Source: Bremerella sp. JC817 (GTDB lineage Bacteria > Planctomycetota > Planctomycetia > Pirellulales > Pirellulaceae). Taken from it: DNA of 64,000 nucleotides. The notes under the pieces are model-generated. The model was given only the letters and a program-made list of their open reading frames with translations, did no database searches and was not told the origin of the DNA. The DNA lies in contig NZ_JBFEFG010000280.1 in the NCBI RefSeq assembly GCF_040718835.1, forward strand, positions 248,001 through 312,000. The letters are read 5' to 3'. The position numbers and the translations under genes are program-made. The stretch's first letter is position 1; each line of letters begins with the position of its first letter. This document shows positions 63,688 through 64,000 of this stretch, piece after piece.

Positions 63688-64000
63688 ATGGACGTTCGTC
63701 ACTTCAATCGCGATGCGTGGAACCGCCAGGTCGAATCGAACGATCGTTGGACGATCCCCGTCAGCTCCGAAGAGATCGCCCAAGCCAGGGCAGGGGAGTG
63801 GTCGCTGATCCTGACTCCGACCAAACAGATTCCACGAACGTGGTTTCCGGCGACCATGACTGGCGTGAAGATCTTATGCCTTGCCTCAGGGGGTGGTCAG
63901 CAAGGACCGATCCTGGCGGCAACCGGGGCAGAAGTCACCGTGCTGGACAACTCACCCAAGCAACTCGCCCAAGACCAACTCGTCGCCGAGCGTGATTGTT
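63688..64000 (+). CDS. SAM-dependent methyltransferase, N-terminal part
   Basis: The frame opens at ATG 63688 (CGGAG upstream) and runs past the window end, so it is partial (104 residues). The segment [19 protein letters not shown], then VTVLDNS, is a class I motif I/II for S-adenosylmethionine binding. The substrate cannot be read from this part. A hairpin TCGCCA-AAA-TGGCGA (63586-63600) lies in the divergent space before it. Confidence 0.85.
   Translation, partial: MDVRHFNRDAWNRQVESNDRWTIPVSSEEIAQARAGEWSLILTPTKQIPRTWFPATMTGVKILCLASGGGQQGPILAATGAEVTVLDNSPKQLAQDQLVAERDC

Overview
This window looks like chromosome from a planctomycete of the Pirellulaceae (Blastopirellula, Bremerella or Rhodopirellula-like). 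The evidence is six pilin-like DUF1559 proteins, a formylglycine sulfatase, a large PQQ dehydrogenase–cytochrome c–carbohydrate-binding fusion, an HzsA-like PD40/heme protein, an ECF sigma factor fused to a Ser/Thr kinase, and several secreted HEAT-repeat proteins. The assignment rests on gene families only; no rRNA gene is present. About 51 protein genes fill the window densely on both strands, several with GTG or TTG starts. I saw no rRNA, tRNA, CRISPR array, insertion sequence or prophage.

Layout. 1-2.0 kb: end of an unknown gene and a secreted HEAT-repeat protein with a strong terminator. 2.1-3.7 kb: a TPR protein plus flavodoxin operon behind a promoter that carries a Fur-like palindrome. 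4.0-6.2 kb: two overlapping Tat-exported alpha-toroid (prenyltransferase-like) proteins. 6.2-10.3 kb: a four-gene overlapping operon of a DUF2306 membrane protein and three unusual DUF1559 pseudopilins, then a small membrane protein. 10.4-16.2 kb: serine hydrolase, a secreted protein with an STN-like domain, a SulP transporter, an M28 peptidase and small unknowns. 16.4-20.7 kb: sulfatase and PQQ dehydrogenase fusion, divergent across an inverted repeat. 21.1-26.3 kb: DUF1559, lipoprotein and HzsA-like protein, then a second DUF1559 and lipoprotein pair. 26.3-30.6 kb: rph and the arginine genes argF, argD and argB behind a near-consensus promoter. 30.6-32.1 kb: a third DUF1559-lipoprotein pair.

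32.3-38.6 kb: peroxiredoxin-like protein, MATE exporter, an NDH-2-like oxidoreductase fused to a cyclic-nucleotide-binding domain and divergent from a class II phosphodiesterase-like metallo-beta-lactamase protein, then a DapA-family aldolase. 38.7-45.9 kb: LysR regulator, gltB and gltD (glutamate synthase). 46.4-53.8 kb: cyclophilin, UPF0316 protein, Tat metallophosphoesterase, membrane EEP hydrolase, an orphan sigma-54 activator and a HEAT protein with a degenerate receiver-like insert. 53.9-59.0 kb: argH and carB, divergent. 59.2-64.0 kb: a 7Fe-type ferredoxin, the ECF sigma-kinase fusion, a long HEAT protein and the start of a methyltransferase.

How the genes connect. argB, argD, argF, argH and carB with gltBD cover much of the route from glutamate to arginine. 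Sulfatase and PQQ-cytochrome fusion fit breakdown of sulfated polysaccharide. The flavodoxin operon looks iron-responsive. The best candidates for something undescribed are the NDH-2/cyclic-nucleotide/phosphodiesterase pair, the coupled triple-pseudopilin operon, and the repeated DUF1559-lipoprotein cassette, one copy of which also has an HzsA-like heme protein.
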